A DNA stretch of 64,000 nucleotides. Source: Ianthella basta. Lineage: Eukaryota; Porifera; Demospongiae; Verongiida; Ianthellidae. The stretch is taken from the NCBI GenBank assembly GCA_964019415.1, contig OZ025870.1:9970270-10034269 (forward strand). Reading direction: 5' to 3'. The translations under genes and the position numbers were made by a program. The notes beneath the pieces are model-generated. The model was not told where the DNA came from, did not search any database, and saw only the letters and a list, made by a program, of their open reading frames with translations. Of the stretch, positions 49,581 through 61,529 are shown piece by piece; the first letter of the stretch is position 1, and every line of letters begins with the position of its first letter.

Positions 49581-50700
49581 GCAACAATAATTATAATCAG
49601 TACTTGAATATCTCAGGCTAAAAACATTTTATACTATCCACTCAGCAGTTCAGCTGTGCTGCTTGTGGACCAACAACAAGTACAGTATCTCTCAAATGAT
49701 AAGTATGTGTTTGTATCGAACAAATACGTGCGATTGCACCTACAGACACACCCTCTGATAACATACTCTGACACAGCAGTGGGTGGGTTCTCGTTTGACC
49801 AGTGCACATCCTAAAGATGGTGAAGAGACATATTTGACACTCTGAATTGACAGACCTGCTTTGGTCTGACTGCCAAGGGCTGTAAGTGTGTTTAGCTAAT
49901 ATATTCAATAATTACATTCATGATGCAGGATTAGTATAATTCATAATTTCAGACCCTAAACTAGGATTAATTCAATGTTTGAACAAGTACTCCATGCAAG
50001 CCCATACAAATGGTTATTGAGTATGGAACCTTCACAGTTAATTGCAATTATTTTTGAAACCTTAGCACACACATCAATATTATTTTGTGAGTGTCCAATC
50101 CAGTTTAGGGTCAAGTATCTATGGCATAACTATAGAACGAATGTATACTTCCAGATATATAGCTAGCTTTGATATATTGAGTATAACTCCATTATGCAGT
50201 CCAAACTATTTTACATGTCACATGTGGTATGTGATCAGTCAGTCAAAGAGACATGCACAGAGATGGAGAATTAGAGTAGAGCAATGAACTAAATTATGTA
50301 AGAGAATGAACTACAGGAATTAACACCACATGGGGAAGACAACAAAAAGATGATTCCGGTTTCACTCAAGCATGCACTAATGAGTTTTCAGCTGTTCCAC
50401 CTTCCCTTATGTGAGTGGTAGTAGTGGACCAGTCCAGGGTATCTGTGTCTGAAGGCCTCAATGCCATTGGCTTGGACTCTGGGGCAGAGAAGGAAAGGAG
50501 AAGGACATAGAGACCAGGATAGATGGAGACAGAGAAGAAGGGCAATGTTTAGCTGAGGCTTTATCCCTGCATTGATTCTATCAGCCTGTGTACAGCTCAC
50601 TGTAGCAGGCAAGCCTGCCAAATTAAGGCCGGCACTCCTGTTAGTACAACAATATAATGTCAAACATTAATGTTTCTTTACACGAAACCATCACAGTGTC
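49581..50700. other. Intergenic stretch
   Basis: No gene recognised. The part 49640-49880 resembles 27000-27200 (shared GACATACTCTGACACA-type and AGTGCACATCCTAA words), as expected of the duplicated 3' unit. Confidence 0.5.
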
Positions 50701-50705
50701 CACAC

Positions 50706-51319
50706 ACCTGTCTCCCAGTCCTCTCCACCCCATTTGTCAGTAAACTCCTCCATATTCTGCCCTCCAATGTGATATCCCAATTGTACTTGTTCAGTGCAAG
50801 CAATCCATAGCCCATTGCAATTGACTCCCAGTAACCTTCACAGGGAATCGGTAGGCACATATGAATTGTTTCAAGATTACCTCAGTCCCTAAACAGACCA
50901 GCCTCTCAACCTCTCCTCAGTGAATTCAACCACACATGAAGAGCCTCTGCTAACTCTCTAAAGAGTGCATTTCCCCTAACCTCCGGTAGTATTATTATGT
51001 ATCCCACCACACATGAAACACTTCTGTTTCAAGATTACCTGTCTAGACCACCTCAACCTCCCCATAGTGTACTAAAGCATACAGGTGTACAAACAGTACC
51101 TTGAATGTTGTGTTCAGTGAAAGCAGGTCCCAGTCTGAAGACCATGGTGGCGTATCCTATCAGTCCTTTGATTGTGTGCTGTAGGGAGAAGTCACATGCT
51201 GGTCACATGATAATCACATGACAGTCATGTGACAAGCCACTGACCTTCCTAATGCATTGCATGATTCCTATTGGTAGGGTCAGATGTAAGTCCAAGGTCA
51301 TGACAATTTGTTCTGGTAC
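50706..51319 (-). pseudogene. GalNAc-transferase-like (GT31/chondroitin synthase type) pseudogene fragment
   Basis: Read on the minus strand: exon 51319-51245 (25 codons, VPEQIVMTLDLHLTLPIG, clean GT-AG ends), exon 51178-51100 (HTIKGLIGYATMVFRLGPAF), and exon about 50850-50706 (CEGYWESIAMGYGLLALNK, then a two-base insertion, then [14 protein letters not shown]). The order and motifs match enzymes that transfer GalNAc in glycosaminoglycan synthesis. It is better preserved than the 36.9 kb copy, and its first two exons are fully open. Minisatellite M units sit in its second intron. Confidence 0.7.
50880..51080. repeat. Minisatellite M units
   Basis: Two to three degraded units between the glycosyltransferase exons. 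Confidence 0.65.
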
Positions 51320-51379
51320 CTGAGCAAGAAGGAGATAGAGCAAACAGTGACACTCATCAGTAGCAATGGACAACCAACA

Positions 51380-51990
51380 ATATGTACGTAAAACAGTAAG
51401 GGTTTAAAGTTTATTTTATTTTCACGCTGATTGCTATGTAAATTTGGAATAGCATTTGGACAAGACAGGTGGTCACATTATACAGGTTTCACAGTCAAAT
51501 CTTGGACCAGGGGAGGCTGGCTGCTTTAGACAGGTGGCTGCCTTAAATAGTGACCGCTATAGACAGGTTTCACAGTACACCAAATGTTTCCACCAGTGAA
51601 GGCTGGCTACGTATACAGAAGTGTGGCTGCACTTGAATAGCTCACAACTACAGACACTACCAAACAGTACACTTACAGAAACCCAGTCAGTTCCGGCTTG
51701 GAATGCAAGAGTCTTACGAAAATGACAATCCAGAGAAATGAGCTTGTACATGTGTCTGAGGGAGGGGGAGCATACAGCCAGTCAAATGGACATGCAGACA
51801 GGGAGAAAGATGCAAATACATAAAATATGGGCAAACACATGATTGAACTTTGACAGTAAATAACCTTGCAAACATTACAACTGGTAGTGACTACGGTTAG
51901 TATTACGGTTTGAGCCGACTCTCGAGAAGTGCTTGGGAGATGTTGAGGTCAGTGCTCTCAAAGTCACTGATGATGTCCAATTCAATTCCA
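51380..51990. other. Intergenic stretch with MITE debris
   Basis: Repeated ACAGGTTTCACAGT and GACAGGTGGCTGCCTTA words (51480-51575) look like broken pogo-like MITE ends. No gene. Confidence 0.5.
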
Positions 51991-51993
51991 AAA

Positions 51994-52137
51994 AGGCTCT
52001 CTCTTCACTACACACATAATGCAAACATGACCATACAAATATGAACAGTAAGTGCATAAAGGTACATACCTCCATGCACCTACTGTTCATATTTGTATGG
52101 TCATGTTTGCATTATGTGTGTAGTGAAGAGAGAGCCT
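51994..52137. repeat. Palindromic element P, nearly perfect copy
   Basis: About 144 bp. The left arm starts AGGCTCTCTCTTCACTAC and the right arm ends with its exact complement. Pairing continues, with few mismatches, to the centre near GGTACATACC. Single-stranded DNA or RNA from it would fold into one long hairpin. Confidence 0.88.
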
Positions 52138-52199
52138 AATCTTGTGAACAAGTAGGGAGCTACTTCTTCTAGATAAGTACATAGATATGAGACTGAGAA

Positions 52200-52340
52200 C
52201 TTTACCGGGGAATATGGTATCCCCTAAAAGGATTGGGCTTCTGAAAATCAAGAGTGAATTTCACTGGGAAAAATGGTATCCCCCTGGAATTTTGGTAACC
52301 CCTGAAAAGATTGTGTTTGAAAATTAAGAGTGAGTGACAA
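52200..52340. repeat. Imperfect two-copy repeat
   Basis: Two copies of about 65 bp share TGGTATCCCC, GGAT/AGATTG and AAAAT-AAGAGTGA words. Confidence 0.6.
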
Positions 52341-52487
52341 TTAATGCTGATGGTCCTTCCGTTGGAAAGGGGACCGTACCGGACACCTACAGTTCTGTTG
52401 AGAAATCTAGAGCTGAACTCACCTCATGGGGGTTATGTCCAGGATGTTCTGCCCTAGGACATCACCATCACCATTTTGGTAGTCGGT

Positions 52488-52603
<116 letters not shown>

Positions 52604-53119
52604 AAGTGCGTGTGTATGTGTGTCTGCTGTCACTCACTGGGTTAATACAGGCTGGTGGTCAGAGCAGAACCACACTTCATACACATCATCAGACACAACA
52701 CCAAACTTGTATTCACCACAAGCTTAGCCACATATGCACACACAAACAACTACATTAAAGGCCGAGTGGTGAGTGCAGTGAGGCACACAATTAATGCTCT
52801 ATGTGAGACAAACCACTACACATTCTGCAGTTGACAATGACCTTCGGTTCAAACATCCTATGTTCTTTTCAGCCTAGCCTGTGTGATTCAGTAGACGTGC
52901 TACAGTAGTAACATTTGGTCAGTGTGGTAGGTTGTGTGTGTGTGCGCTGTGTGGCATTATACAAGTATCCCATAATCCTGCATACCTCACCACAAAATCC
53001 CAATTCCAGTAGCCCCTCACTACACAGCACAGAGCCTAGGTATCTTCCATTATCCTCTCTCTTCAGCTCCTCCCTCTCCTAACCTGACCAATGCTACCCT
53101 GTTGATGTCCACTGAAATG

Positions 53120-53120
53120 C

Positions 53121-53186
<66 letters not shown>
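53120..53186. repeat. (AC)n microsatellite
   Basis: AC run in the duplicated segment also found at 38244-38316. Confidence 0.95.
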
Positions 53187-53188
<2 letters not shown>

Positions 53189-53540
53189 GAGGGAGTGAGG
53201 GGAAAGAGAATACCTACCACACACTGCACTTGATCATATCACTCGACTCACCGGGTGTGCTTTGATGTCACTGATAATAGCCAACTTCACAGCTGGGCAA
53301 CAGAGGAATGCTGGATTGATGGAAAGTCGAAGGAAGACAGCTAAAATCTAGCTAAAATCTGAATCTTTAATAGCTAGCTAGCTAGCTACAATGCCCAAAT
53401 GCAATCAATTTTCCACTGACTGTAGTTGCAAGTAGTAGTGACTGATTATGAATTACTTCAAACGAGAACAGAGAGCTATCTGATGGACCCCAGAACTGGT
53501 TCGTGAAGGCGACCTCAATGATGCTGCATTATAGCTGAAC

Positions 53541-53669
53541 GGCAACCATTTTAGTCACGGGGGATCATGTGAGCACAGGTGGTAGGTGGTAGGTTCGCAG
53601 GTACTCTCCCGACATTTGGATACTCCCCTGTGTGTCCCACCCTCCTCTAGTGTCTGTGGTCCCAATAAG
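53541..53669 (+). promoter_or_regulatory. Conserved block upstream of gene E kinase
   Basis: CCATTTTAGTCACGGGGGAT, CATGTGAGCACAGGT, GGATACTCC and GTGTGTCCCACCCTCCTC precede the ATG at 53670. It is shared with genes C and D. Confidence 0.4.
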
Positions 53670-54532
53670 ATGGCATTCTCTGAGCTTCCTAGTTCTTCCC
53701 GCTACTTCCGTCCCAAGCCGCCTTCTCTGGAGATCGGCAAGGAGCTCAGTCGCGGTGCTTACGGCGCGGTGCATTCCGGACGACTAGACGGAAAGAAGTG
53801 GCCGTGAAACGAATACACAGACTTCTTTTGGAGGCGGCGACAGGACACAGCGACGTGGACACGTTGCTCCGTGACTTCCGTCGCGAGTGTGATCTTCTTG
53901 AGCGAGTGGACCACCCTCACGTGGGGGGTTCAAGGGAGCGTTCTATGATGAGACGACTGACGAGCCTATACTAGTGATGGAGCTGATGACAGAGAACCTG
54001 CAGCAATATCTGCAGCGGAACAGACGTCAACTGAGTCGCCAAAAGCAGGTGGAGATTTGCATTGAGATTGTTCGGGGTCTTCACCTCTTCCACACGCGCT
54101 CTCCTCCCATTGTACACAGAGACCTCACGGACAAGAACATATTATTGGATGCTGATGGTATGCTGAAGATCGGTGACCTAGGTCAGTCCAGGTTGAAAAA
54201 CTGAAGAATACTTCAGCACATGTCAGCCAGGGGCTGTGTCTTTCATGTCCCCAGAAGCTCTGCGGCAGCCGTCCCACTACAACGAGAAACTAGACATGTT
54301 CTCCCTCGGTGTGCTCATGCTGGAAATAGCTACCCAGCAGTCTCCTCGTGTGAGTCTGGTTGGCATTGGTATCACTCCAGAGTTGCAGCGTCGTGGAGAG
54401 GACTTCTCCAAACTGGATGAGGACCATCCCCTGCGCCCTTTGATCCTATCCTGTTTAAAAGACAACCCAAAGGAGAGACCAGACATTGTGGCAGTCCACA
54501 CCCAACTCTTGGCTATGGCAGAAAGAATTGAG
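53670..54532 (+). pseudogene. Gene E kinase exon with three frameshifts
   Basis: The kinase sequence is otherwise close to gene D: HRDLTDKNILL, SPEAL and DMFSLGVLMLE are present but fall in different frames (53586-53807, 53974-54204 and 54236-54540). No stop codons besides those caused by the shifts were noticed, so the damage is recent. Confidence 0.88.
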
Positions 54533-54850
54533 GTGATTTTGATGCACACACACTATTCTCCTTGTATACTCTTCATGTATTTGGGAATGACTGTCTTGTG
54601 TACAGGTGGAGCTATATAGATGTGTATATACTGAAGATCATTGGAGTTTGTTATTGTATAATTGTGCTTGTGTTTCCACCTTAACACATACATTGTGCAC
54701 ATACATTGCTTTCACTTCTTCTTCAGTTATAATTGTCAGTTTTCAATCAATCACATGTACACTAAGTGTGTTGTATTCAGCACCTTCCATGAATTATGTC
54801 ATTTGCTTTGTGATTGGTGGCATATTGCAAATTATGTTAATACCTGAAAT

Positions 54851-54974
<124 letters not shown>

Positions 54975-55340
54975 CATGCATGTCTGCTGCCACTCACTCA
55001 CTGCGATCAATACATCCAAGACACAATACATGTATCATCTTCAATTTGACTGGCTGGTGATTAGAGCTGAGCCACACTTCAGAAGCATCATCAGGCATAA
55101 CACCAAACTTGTATTCAATTGTGCCCTACCTGTGCATACAAGAAACACAAAGTTTACATTCATGTGTAGATAATATATATAATAAATACAATTATAAGCA
55201 ATTATAAGCAAACACCACTAAGAGTGATAAATGAATGCATTTCATTTTTGTGAGTACATTTGTGTGCTTGCTCATATATGTGTGTCAACAAAACAGATGT
55301 CTGTCACACATGCACTCTTCTCCTTGTGGTCTCTATGTAG

Positions 55341-55451
55341 GTTCCCCCAAAGGGCAGTGTCATCCGTTACCCTGTAAGTCAAACTGTCTTTCAGTCTCCT
55401 TCCGACCTACCATCAGAACAAATTGAACCACTTGGATCTCAGCAAACACAG
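55341..55451 (+). CDS. Gene E linker-repeat exon
   Basis: 37 codons, VPPKGS type, phase 0, open; acceptor CTCTATGTAG and donor ACACAG/GTGTGC. Confidence 0.78.
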
Positions 55452-56128
55452 GTGTGCTTTGTGCTGTCTGTGCATACATCTGTACATACATGTACATACA
55501 TGTCTTTCTCTCTCTCTCCAAGTGTGTGGGAGTGTGTGCATGTGTGTGCTGAGCTTGAATTGTCCCTATGTCTTGTCAGTTGTAGAATTTGTGGTAGCAG
55601 TTTTATACTCAATCTTATGGTCTCATTGATCAATATGCTTTCAATCACCGTCATGTACAGTTTCCTGGACAGATGTATTGCATTGTGAGGCCTCACTTGA
55701 TTTAAAGGCAATGCGCAAATATAGCTGCCCTCACATAATTTCTTGGCTGTGTGTTGTGAGTGTAGTTGGTGAATGAAGAGTAAGATTGACAATGTGCACT
55801 GTGCAATGTAACTCACATCCATGGTGCACTGCAGTTTTGAAGTTCATCTCCTTGACTTGTTACAAACCTTTCACTTCTCTACACTAGTCAATAGTATAGT
55901 GTTCCCTTAACATTGTCCTGTGTACACATGAGTGACTCTCACAGTACACAGCATGCAATTTTACAACATTTACTGGAGTACCCATCACAATACAGTCCAT
56001 TGCCATGGCAATGGTTAGGAAGTTCTAATCCCCTAACGATACTCCCTGCCAGTGTGTATACAGTTTGTTTCACGTGGTAGTGAATTTTACAGTTAGAATG
56101 TACACATTCTTCCTCTGTCTGTCTCTAG

Positions 56129-57094
56129 ATTTTCCAAACAGGCCCACTGGTAGATGGCAGAGCCATTGTGCAGTCAAGGAAGCTGCCAGATATTCCAATA
56201 GCAACATCCTACGCTACAGCAATTATGATCAACAACCACGTCTATGTCTGTGGAGGAGCCTGTGGTGATGTTGTTTCAGCTCGTACAGTTCAAGTATACA
56301 GCGTCAGCCACCAAACATGGACCACTCTTCCACTCAGTCCACAGTATCACTGTCAGGCTGTAGAGATCAAGGGCCACTTGGTACTTATTGGCGGGAGAGA
56401 GTCATCATCCTGTAATATCACCAACCTTTTGAGCACATGGAATGGGCAGGTTTGGCACCACGAACTGCCACCTATGCCTACCAAGCGACTTGCCCCCGGT
56501 GTAACTGCTTACCAAAACCTAGTATTGGTCACAGGAGGTAGGGGTGAGGACGGGCAGACCCTTCTCAGTAGTATCGCCATACTCAACATCACCACACTCC
56601 AATGGTCAACACCAGACAACTTGAAACTACCGCAACCAATGTGTGAGATGCAACATACCATATCCAGTTCACACTTGTACGTTGCAAGTGCTGCCATCAC
56701 GTATGATGTAACTACCAATACAGGCACAACTACTCATTCTGTGTGGCAGTTGCCACTGACTGCACTGGAGAATGTGCTTACAACTGAAAGTTATAACATA
56801 TCACATCGCTGGACAGAAATAGCACCTATCCCTTACTACAGCTTAGTGCTATTACGAGACACAGCTCATGTTGTAGCTGTTGGTGGAGATGACAAGTCAC
56901 ACACACCAACTTCAGATGTGTTTGTTTATGATCCCAACAATAACAAGTGGTCCAAAGTGGGTCAGCTTTGTGTACCACGTGCTGATTGTGCTGTTGTATC
57001 TCTAAGTAGCACATCCTTTATTGTGTGTGGTGGGTGCACTGACACAAGAGACCCTAACACACGTCTCAGTTCTGTTGAAATGGTGCACGTGTAA
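56129..57094 (+). CDS. Gene E terminal exon: kelch beta-propeller
   Basis: Acceptor TCTCTAG; 321 codons to TAA; no damage. Blades carry YVCGG, LVLIGG, LVTGG, VAVGG and FIVCGG strands. Survival of this frame while the kinase has three shifts is notable. Confidence 0.88.
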   Translation: MFQTGPLVDGRAIVQSRKLPDIPIATSYATAIMINNHVYVCGGACGDVVSARTVQVYSVSHQTWTTLPLSPQYHCQAVEIKGHLVLIGGRESSSCNITNLLSTWNGQVWHHELPPMPTKRLAPGVTAYQNLVLVTGGRGEDGQTLLSSIAILNITTLQWSTPDNLKLPQPMCEMQHTISSSHLYVASAAITYDVTTNTGTTTHSVWQLPLTALENVLTTESYNISHRWTEIAPIPYYSLVLLRDTAHVVAVGGDDKSHTPTSDVFVYDPNNNKWSKVGQLCVPRADCAVVSLSSTSFIVCGGCTDTRDPNTRLSSVEMVHV

Positions 57095-57594
57095 CTCATC
57101 ACTTTCAGCAGTGTACTATTAATTTGTTGTCAAATGTACAAGTGGTTCAAACATGCACAGTTTAGCATATACGTGTGACTCACGTTTTTGTATGTTTTTA
57201 TGTAATAATTCAATTTATAGTGTTAAATGCACTGTGTTTATTGTGCTATATATAACAATTATTTGAAGATGATTGTTAATCTGCAGAACATAATTATAAT
57301 TATGGTTTATTAATACAAGGTTTCTTTTAATGACTTTGTTATATTTATAATGATGTTTATAATGAAGTGGAGCATGTATATGGTGCGCATGGCATGTGCA
57401 TTAGTCTATATGAGCATAAAAATGTGAGCACCTAAATATATACGTACCTCGTACCTTTCGCCTTCCCCTGCCCATTACTTACAATTACGCGAAAACGCGA
57501 AAGAGGTCTAGCTCGATAGACTAATGTTTTGGTAACTACCAGCTACCTGACTTGGAATGCACTCTACTTACATTGCAGCATTGTGCACATGTAT

Positions 57595-58280
57595 AGTTAG
57601 CCTATAAATGATGCAGCCATGGGATGTGACAGTTGGTGATGAGAACCATTAATGTTACACAGATCATGTAACATTACAAAGAAATAATAAAAAATTTCAA
57701 CAAAAACATTAAGGAAATAGGAATGGCATAAAACGTAGAGAAACAAGTAAAGACTATTACGCAGTGGAGCATTAATCATGCATTGTCTTTACGTGCAAGA
57801 TTGTCACACCTTACTATATTATCCTACATCCTTGAATGTACAGACGTGTAACAGCCTTAAATTTACTTGTTTCTGTCTTTTTATGTCATCACTACATCCT
57901 TACTATATATTTTTATAGAGAATTTTTATTGATTCTAGTTGCTGTACTTTTTGCGGTGTGCATGCTGCACATGCTAGGTATAGAACCTTATTTCTCCTGG
58001 AGTGCATATATATGTGTCATGCGCCAGGATGTACATGAGCCAGTGTACATGTGCATGTAGAGTGCATGCATGGAATCTGTCATATAGATGGTCACTGTAT
58101 AAAACAGTCATCTCTCTAAAACCGGCCATTTCCTTTGCACTAACATAGCACCAGAACATTGCTGTCTACCACCGTAATGCAGCCACCTATATTGCATGCT
58201 CTCTAAAAGCCAGCTCTTCTTGTCCCAAATGGGGCTAACATATGTAGCACTAATTTATAAAGCTTTGCAGCCTAGCCATA
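57595..58280. repeat. Dispersed repeat, copy 1 of a pair flanking the EF-hand gene
   Basis: Shared in order with 61530-62290: GCCTATAAATGATG, GGAATGGCATAAAA, a foldback around GCATTAATCATG/CTTGAATGTA, TTTCTGTCTTTTTATG, GTGTGCATGCTGCACATGC and an AAAACCGGCCA-type block. Confidence 0.75.
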
Positions 58281-58346
58281 CCTCTGTCAAGGCAATTGTT
58301 TACATATTGTGACATGTGGACTCTTTTGTCAAATCCGCTCACGTAA

Positions 58347-58537
58347 CAGTGGAACCTGTCTAAGACAGCCACCTGTGGGCCACCTCTATAACTGACCTTT
58401 ATAGAGAGTTAGCTGCTCTATACAGAGAGATTGCAGTGTTTATATAGTACTATTTGGGGCCAGAGAGGCTGGCTGTTATATAGAGAGGTGCATGGCTGCC
58501 TATATAACACAGTGACCATCTTAGACAGGTTCCATTG
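58347..58537. mobile_element. pogo-like MITE
   Basis: Starts CAGTGGAACCTGTCTAAGAC and ends CTTAGACAGGTTCCATTG, with internal CCACCTCTATA-TATAGAGAGGTG pairing. About 190 bp. Confidence 0.72.
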
Positions 58538-59233
58538 TGCATATTTGACTTGTCTGATAATTTAATTTCTTTTCACAATTTTCTGGAGTATATAGAAGAG
58601 TGGACAGATTGTGCAGCAAATTAGCTGTAGACATTTGCTCTGCATGAAAAGCACAGCCAAATTTAAAATGGAAGCAATGCTTTTTTGCCCAAGCAGCTGC
58701 AGTTGAGCATAGCTAACTATTATAATGCTCACTAACTTACAGTAACTCCAAAAGACTTGCAAAGGTGCCAAAGTAAAGCCGCCAAATGCATGCTATACTC
58801 TGCCAAAGTATAAATTCCCTATTATGGTTTTATGCATACTAGCATTGTGCACGTGCAATGGCAAACAAGTGTGCATGTACACATGCATGGCATGCATTCA
58901 GGTATGCTGTGCTGAGTGGCAATGGTAAGAATATACCTCTGTGTGAAGTGCTACAAGTTACAATAGTGGGCGGAAAGTTGCATGCTTAGAATGGCTTTGA
59001 CTATAGCACTGCATGGACTTCCATGCTATAAATAGCTATCAATGCACCCCGAAATACATGCACATCCATGGGATATACAAAATAAGCGCAGTGCACATAC
59101 GTAAGCACCTAAATTTATACCTCAAAGATTGAGAAAGCATTAAGACACACTCAGGTAAACATTATATAATGAAGATCTACATTAATCCTGGCCTATATAC
59201 ACAATCCTCACTGCACGATTGATAATATCCATC

Positions 59234-59740
59234 TTAAGCAGATAGTACATATTTAGCAACGGTTTCTTCCATCTCTGAGCGCTGGATGACCCCATCTCCA
59301 TTCGTGTCAGTTAACTGAAACTGTTGCTTGATCATCTCGTCGCTCCAGTAGGCAGCCGCTCTGTTGAACTCCAAACACTCTTCCAGCGAGATAACTCCAT
59401 CTTGGTTGGCATCCATGATATCAAATATCATGGAAGAGTAAGCATTCAATCGCTCTCTGGCGTCGGGTAGCTTGACAAACTCCTTCATTGCGCGAATGTA
59501 CTCCTCTTCGTTAACGCCTTTGTCGTCTCCAATACCGTAGGACCAAACGGACTTCAGCGTGTCGAAGTATCGCTTTTCGGCATCTTTTCCTTCCTTACGA
59601 AAGCCTGCCAAGTTCTTTGCCAGTAGTGCCACATCGGAGTCATTGATAAGACCATTCTTGTCCACATCGAGTGAGGCGAAGCGTGCCTTCATTTTCTGGA
59701 TCCAGGCAGGGTTATCAGTGAAAGACGCTGTACTAGTCAT
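59234..59740 (-). CDS. Sarcoplasmic-type EF-hand calcium-binding protein
   Basis: Single exon on the minus strand, 168 codons, ATG at 59740. Three good EF-hand loops are visible: residues 25-36 (DVDKNGLINDSD), 110-121 (DANQDGVISLEE) and 145-156 (DTNGDGVIQRSE). A degenerate second hand lies near 70-82 (GIGDDKGVNEEE), which lacks the usual ligands. Four hands with a silent second one, WxxK near the N-terminus and a total of about 170-180 residues fit sarcoplasmic calcium-binding or calexcitin-like proteins, cytosolic Ca2+ buffers or sensors. No signal peptide. No introns were needed; a retrocopy cannot be excluded, but the frame is intact. Confidence 0.88.
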   Translation of the reverse strand: MTSTASFTDNPAWIQKMKARFASLDVDKNGLINDSDVALLAKNLAGFRKEGKDAEKRYFDTLKSVWSYGIGDDKGVNEEEYIRAMKEFVKLPDARERLNAYSSMIFDIMDANQDGVISLEECLEFNRAAAYWSDEMIKQQFQLTDTNGDGVIQRSEMEETVAKYVLSA

Positions 59741-60065
59741 CTCTGCACGTTGGGATTGGTACGTAGAAAGCTTCAGATGATCAGTGTTAGCTACCCTTAG
59801 GCTAGCTACTCGCCTGCTTTAAATTCCCTAGCAAATTCATACGGGTTGTTATTGTATGGGCTCACATTTCCCTCGTGCACAACTGAAACCTTCACGGTAT
59901 TGGGGGACGCACTGTTCAAATTACCTTTTCCTATGTTAATCTTAATTTTGGGGGGAAATTGAAGACAATTTAATAATCTTACTATAATGCACCGAATCTC
60001 GGATTTTTGTTTGTTTGTTACCTCATAAAATCGGCGCCTTGCAGGGAATCGGCTCGAGACGCTCC

Positions 60066-60360
60066 GTGCCAGTTGAGGGACTCGGGGGTCGGGTTCTTAG
60101 TGGAGTGCCGTTCGCCTAGCCGCCTTGTGGCCGAAAAGCGAGATGTCCTTCGTCCGGTCTCCGCGGGCCGACACGCCATTTTTACAATTATCAACCCGCC
60201 CTTTCACTCCCGGTCATTGGCGGACTTGATGCGCGCCATGCCAGTTAAGGGAATGGGGGGTTGGGAACTTAGAGGGGTGCCGGCCACCTAGCTGCCCTGC
60301 AGCAGAAGAGCGCGTTTCCTTATGCTTCGGCGGCCCGAGACGCCATTTTTGACCACTCTT
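60066..60360. repeat. GC-rich two-copy tandem repeat
   Basis: Two copies about 172 bp apart share TGCCAGTT-AGGGA-GGGGG, a GTGCCG-CCTAGC-GCC block and GACGCCATTTTT. The region is GC-rich compared with its surroundings and lies 300 bp upstream of the EF-hand gene. An open frame at 60007-60291 crosses it and has no domain. Confidence 0.65.
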
Positions 60361-60512
60361 GCAGCCCTTGACAACGTACGGTATTTTATTCCGCCACAAG
60401 AATGTGACGTCACTTTCTGTTGGCGTCGGTGCATGCCAATGTGCATGTGACTAATTTAAAGAATTACACATGCTCTTTCAGACAGACAATCTACATAGCT
60501 ATACACGAATCA

Positions 60513-60617
60513 TTTGTTGCTTGAAGGATCACTGGGTTTACGCCACCAACCAACTGTAACACCAATACTGGTGTAGTTGGTTGGTGGCGTAAACCCAGTG
60601 ATCCTTCAAGCAACAAA
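60513..60617. repeat. Long near-perfect palindrome
   Basis: Arms of 43 bp without mismatch (start TTTGTTGCTTGAAGGATCAC) extend, after a three-base bulge, into ACACCA-ATAC-TGGTGT. The whole 105 bp folds into one hairpin. Confidence 0.92.
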
Positions 60618-61529
60618 CCTAGCCTTTGCAGGGGCCTAACTGCAAGAGTCACTTTTGAACAACACGAATCATTGTACAGCTTCATCCTCGGTACATACAT
60701 AAATCATTGCCATGCACATGCATGCCTTTAGCCAGTATGTTGAACCTGATACCATACACTAAATTGCAGGCATAGCATTGTCCCTTACTATGTGCACTGT
60801 CATGTGCTTCACTAGTACTTGCTGGCACTCCATGCTATATAATGGTACAATCTGCTTAATGCTCCCCCCCTGCATACTCACATGCCATGCACACATGACG
60901 TTGCAGATACCAGCATATGGCCCAGCTGGCATCAACACACCGTCGCACAACATGCTGGCGTCGGCAGACAGGTGCCGGCGTGCCGTTGTCATTGCGCCGT
61001 AGCAGGGAAGCTCGCCAAAGGCGGGCATTTCTGCTAGTGATAATAATAAAAGAGAAAAGCTGATGCATGCGAGTGTTCAAGTATGATTTTTAACAGTGTA
61101 AAATACAATATTATTTAAGTGTAGGAAATATTTTGGCAATTACCATAAGTAATACATAAAGGGTCAAGTTAAAGCATGCATATATGTATAATATTATAAT
61201 GAATATTACTAATTGCTAGTGCAGAAAATAGGCAGTGCCTAAACTATTTTAGCAAACTTTAGCTTATGAAAATGGAACCACATATTTTATGATACCTGTG
61301 CTGCTGCATATACAAAAGTAGCTAGGCATGTACTTATTTATAATATTATGTTTTGGTTGGATGCCTATATATATCTGCATATGGCATTGACCTATACGCT
61401 CTTACTTTGCTGCATGTACAGTAATGTTTTAGCCTGGCCCACAATAACCCTCTTAGTTCACATGTTTTGGTAGCTGCCAACTACGTACCCTGACTTGGAA
61501 AGCACTCTACTTACATTGCAGCTGTGTAG

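Larger units (their letters stand above)
57095..59233. other. Intergenic stretch between gene E and the EF-hand gene
   Basis: It contains one copy of a duplicated segment with a foldback core (57595-58280), a pogo-like MITE (58347-58537) and AT-rich sequence. No gene seen. Confidence 0.6.

Noticed and set aside
60007-60291. 94-codon open frame upstream of the EF-hand gene
   Set aside because: It spans a tandem duplication with no conserved reading frame between the two copies.
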